The translations under genes and the position numbers were made by a program. Below, one piece after another: positions 62,501 to 64,000 of a DNA stretch of 64,000 nucleotides. The DNA comes from Calditrichia bacterium. GTDB taxonomy: Bacteria; Calditrichota; Calditrichia; RBG-13-44-9; J075. The notes under the pieces were generated by a model that made no database searches, was not told the origin of the DNA, and was given only the letters and a program-made list of their open reading frames with translations. The DNA is taken from NCBI GenBank assembly GCA_028284445.1, contig JANQRS010000002.1, positions 1 to 64,000 on the forward strand, given 5' to 3'. Within the stretch, counting starts at the first letter, position 1. The number at the start of each line of letters is the position of its first letter.

Positions 62501-63736
62501 AATGCCTTCAAATTTACAGCGGATGGCGGTGAAATCAGCCTCAGTGCAGCGGTCATTCAATCGTCCAAGAGCAATGGCGCACCATCTCGCCCGGATCAAC
62601 CGCGTCAATCGATTGAAATTACCGTTAAGGATAATGGGATTGGTATCCCGGCGGAAAAAATACCGCACATTTTTGAGCGATACTATCGAGTGGAGAATGA
62701 AAATGGCCAGCATGCCGAGGGCAGCGGTATCGGGCTGGCTTTTGTCTACGAATTGGTGAATTTGTATCAGGGAGAGATCTCTGTTGAGAGCTCCGAGGGC
62801 AAAGGAAGTGGCTTCACGGTTCAAATTCCAATTGATGAACATTTCCTGGAAGCGAAGCAGTTGGTAGGAGAGTTCAGTGTCACAGAACCGGAAGATTCTG
62901 CACAGTGGGAACTGGTTTCGGCTGTCGAAAGCAATGGCAATGGCGCCGATTTAGCAGCACCGGAAAACGCAGAAAAGGGCATGCCGGCGATTCTGATCGT
63001 TGAAGATGATGTAGAAGTCCGCGAATTTATCCGCGATTCATTACAATCGAAATATCGGGTTTTTGCGGCCGCCAACGGCCGGGAAGGGTTGGAATCAGCT
63101 ACCAAAAGCATTCCGGATCTGGTCATTTCAGACATCAAAATGCCGGAGCTAAGCGGTATCGAACTTTGTAATCGCCTCAAGGAAGATGAGAAAACCAGTC
63201 ATATCCCCATCATTCTGCTGACAGCGTATACCTCTCGCGAGGCCAAGATTGAGGGGTTAAGTAAAGGGGCAGATGCCTATTTGCCGAAGCCTTTTGGTAC
63301 AGATGAACTGGATGTGCAAATAACGAATCTCCTGGAATCCAGGAGGAAGCTAAAGGAAAAATACTGTCGTCAGATATTACTGGAGCCCAGCAAGGTAGAA
63401 ATTGAAGATCTCGATGAGAAGTTCCTGCAGCGGGTGATTGAAACGATTGAAGCGCACATGTCTGACAATAAGTTCAATGCCGAATTGCTCAGCAGGGAAG
63501 TTGGCATGAGCAGAATGCAATTGTACCGCAAAATACGCGGACTAACCAATTTGACGGTTCACGAATTTATTCGTACAATCAGACTAAAAAGAGCCACGCA
63601 GTTTTTAAAAGAAAAGCGAATGACAATTACCGAAGTTGCTTACGCCGTTGGTTTTAACGATTTAACATATTTTGCCCGATGTTTTCGCAAACACTATAAA
63701 AAATCCCCGTCAGAATTCGTTTCGGAAAAAAGTTGA
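59573..63736 (+). CDS. hybrid two-component system sensor/regulator (propeller-HK-REC-AraC)
   Basis: 1387 aa one-protein signalling system like those controlling polysaccharide-utilisation genes in Bacteroidota. Order: signal peptide (ending AYPQ); about fourteen regulator-propeller blades (repeats of FMWFGTFNGLNRYD, LWVGTGDGLNRYD, IWIGTYGYGINLL) to about 690; Y_Y_Y domain to about 795; membrane span at about 801-823; histidine kinase with SHEFHSPLTLIL (His near 860; the usual Arg-Thr is His-Ser) and HATPase to about 1090; receiver domain at about 1139-1255 with Asp in LVISDIKMPELSG; AraC-type DNA-binding domain to the end. No sugar-uptake genes lie in view downstream. The ATG at 59573 has no clear site. 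Confidence 0.95.
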   Translation: MTRHDCYLLAFALLLFSSIAAYPQNQDFRFTHLTTANGLSQSNITSILQDDKGFMWFGTFNGLNRYDGYRFEIFNYAHHDQHGISHNYISSLFQDRSGYLWVGTGDGLNRYDKKTNGFIAYKHDPNNPNSIADNQIGAILEDSQGRLWVATANGGLNLHQRESESFIHHFHDPNDVTSLSSNRIEKLFEDSGGNLWITHANGAVDILSSDGATDDAFRVRRKKITDFPITAIVESADENIWIGTQGDGLYRLKREGQQIRQIAHYMTQPGNNNSIGSNIVLSLMIEDDNTLWIGTEDNGIDILNIEANTFRHNRHDPLNQSSLNHDSVWQIYKDNAGNIWIGTYGYGINLLSGNKSFISHYSYQPGNENSLSHNMVNSFVEDKNNNIWIATDGGGLNLFDRQRNQFIRYNSKNSNIDTDVVVSLLEDRRGILWIGTWTTGLYQFDPIQKRFMQYTLEEHGIGSNRVLHIFEDNDGGLWLSTFYGGVTYFNPDDRSATVYNTSNSGLSDNYTRVVHQDFKGDLWIGTDSGVDVFDVETKTFIHYKHDASNPASISKGFVHTITQSEDSIVWVGTTSGLSKFNSTSGEFSHYDTDDGLPDNEIKCIIQDQHQDGVLWLSTNKGISRFNTKSGTSRNFDITDGLQGNEFNPRSGWKTELGELIFGGNNGFNIFRPTSLRSNDFVPPVLVTNFKIFNKPVAVGGEDNLLPHHISESSEMNLSYKHAVFSFEFVALNYISPEKNQYAYIMEGFEDSWNYVGSSRTATYTNLDPGDYVFKVKASNNDGVWNEAGTEIKISISPPFWRTWWAYLIAAVLLLAAIVFLVNYYHSQQRLKNALKLEHMELEKMYELDQVKTRFFNNISHEFHSPLTLILSPLEKLLSSRQDGDKLQNSLKLIHRNAQRLQRMTNQLRDFQQIESDDVPLRLLKGDIILFIREIFNSFQEHAGDHNIRYRLNTEVERCVAWFDPDKLDKIIYNLLSNAFKFTADGGEISLSAAVIQSSKSNGAPSRPDQPRQSIEITVKDNGIGIPAEKIPHIFERYYRVENENGQHAEGSGIGLAFVYELVNLYQGEISVESSEGKGSGFTVQIPIDEHFLEAKQLVGEFSVTEPEDSAQWELVSAVESNGNGADLAAPENAEKGMPAILIVEDDVEVREFIRDSLQSKYRVFAAANGREGLESATKSIPDLVISDIKMPELSGIELCNRLKEDEKTSHIPIILLTAYTSREAKIEGLSKGADAYLPKPFGTDELDVQITNLLESRRKLKEKYCRQILLEPSKVEIEDLDEKFLQRVIETIEAHMSDNKFNAELLSREVGMSRMQLYRKIRGLTNLTVHEFIRTIRLKRATQFLKEKRMTITEVAYAVGFNDLTYFARCFRKHYKKSPSEFVSEKS

Positions 63737-64000
63737 ATACCTCGACGGTTTTCCATCTCTCCCATCGAGGATCATCCTAAGTAGACGAAGCTATCTATTC
63801 AACCCTTTGTCATTCCCGCATGCCTCTATCGGGAGTCCATTTATACGGCATTTGGATACCCGATAAAATCACTCGGGCACAACAGATGAAGTGTCGTTTA
63901 ATCAATAGCAATTGCTTTATTCTAGCTGACTCCAGGCTGACCCGCTTATAATTCAACACGCAAATACTGCAATTTTTACACAGGTTACAATAGTCCGCTA
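63737..64000. other. end region without a gene
   Basis: No convincing coding frame. 63809-63840 reads GTCATTCCCGCATGCC and CTATCGGGAGTCCAT, with a short TCCCG/CGGGA hairpin; similar wording is a common dispersed intergenic repeat in many bacteria. The element may also end transcription of the sensor gene. Confidence 0.5.

Overview
The window reads as a chromosomal segment from an uncultured bacterium of the Fibrobacterota-Chlorobiota-Bacteroidota (FCB) superphylum, most like the candidate lineages near Calditrichota/KSB1. The main support is five secreted proteins that end in the same FlgD-like C-terminal sorting module (a PNPFNP motif followed by a beta domain ending in a basic tail), as used by type IX secretion. 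Further support comes from many outer-membrane barrels and lipoproteins, a propeller-type hybrid two-component sensor, and good Shine-Dalgarno sites of the AGGAGG type. The phylum call is an inference from gene style, not from a marker gene. No rRNA, tRNA, CRISPR array or insertion sequence was recognised.

Layout. 451-1755 is an S41-type peptidase. 1756-5030 is visibly more AT-rich and carries Bacteroidota-style genes (AraC regulator, small membrane proteins, DUF3817, a DJ-1/PfpI protein); it looks imported. 5138-14505 is housekeeping-like: alkyladenine glycosylase overlapping citrate synthase, a CDP-alcohol phosphatidyltransferase with a lipoprotein and a HAD phosphatase, an HELGH metallopeptidase, a secreted TlpA-like thioredoxin and an orphan OppF-like ATPase. 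14660-24530 holds GH113-like and GH3 glycoside hydrolases, a nucleoside hydrolase, a MOSC protein plus a broken MOSC fragment, and the 'mobile mystery protein' A/B pair (XRE regulator plus Fic protein). 24611-27796 is a surface-polysaccharide group (Wzi-like barrel, RmlC-like cupin, UDP-glucuronate decarboxylase), followed by a membrane diguanylate cyclase, an M1 aminopeptidase, a flavin reductase, DUF4184 and histidine-phosphatase genes, a secreted thermolysin-like peptidase, a tail-fibre-like protein, coiled-coil envelope proteins, an uncharacterised 326-aa protein, glycogen synthase and two tandem PD40 lipoproteins.

45280-54244 is one long minus-strand array and the most interesting part. 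It encodes three small outer-membrane barrels, a di-haem lipoprotein related to the hydrazine synthase alpha-subunit family, a TlpA thioredoxin, two very small soluble proteins, a Cys-terminal DUF4266 lipoprotein, a DUF3570 barrel and a secreted NHL-propeller protein with a sorting domain. It resembles an envelope redox module of unknown function. The window closes with a secreted alpha/beta hydrolase, a LytS-type histidine kinase/LytTR regulator pair and a 1387-aa hybrid two-component sensor.

The spaces between genes are unusual: at least six families of short inverted or direct repeats occur there, several in multiple copies within this one window, including four copies of a palindrome centred on TTCGAA and a 21-bp perfect inverted repeat flanked by two copies of a direct repeat.
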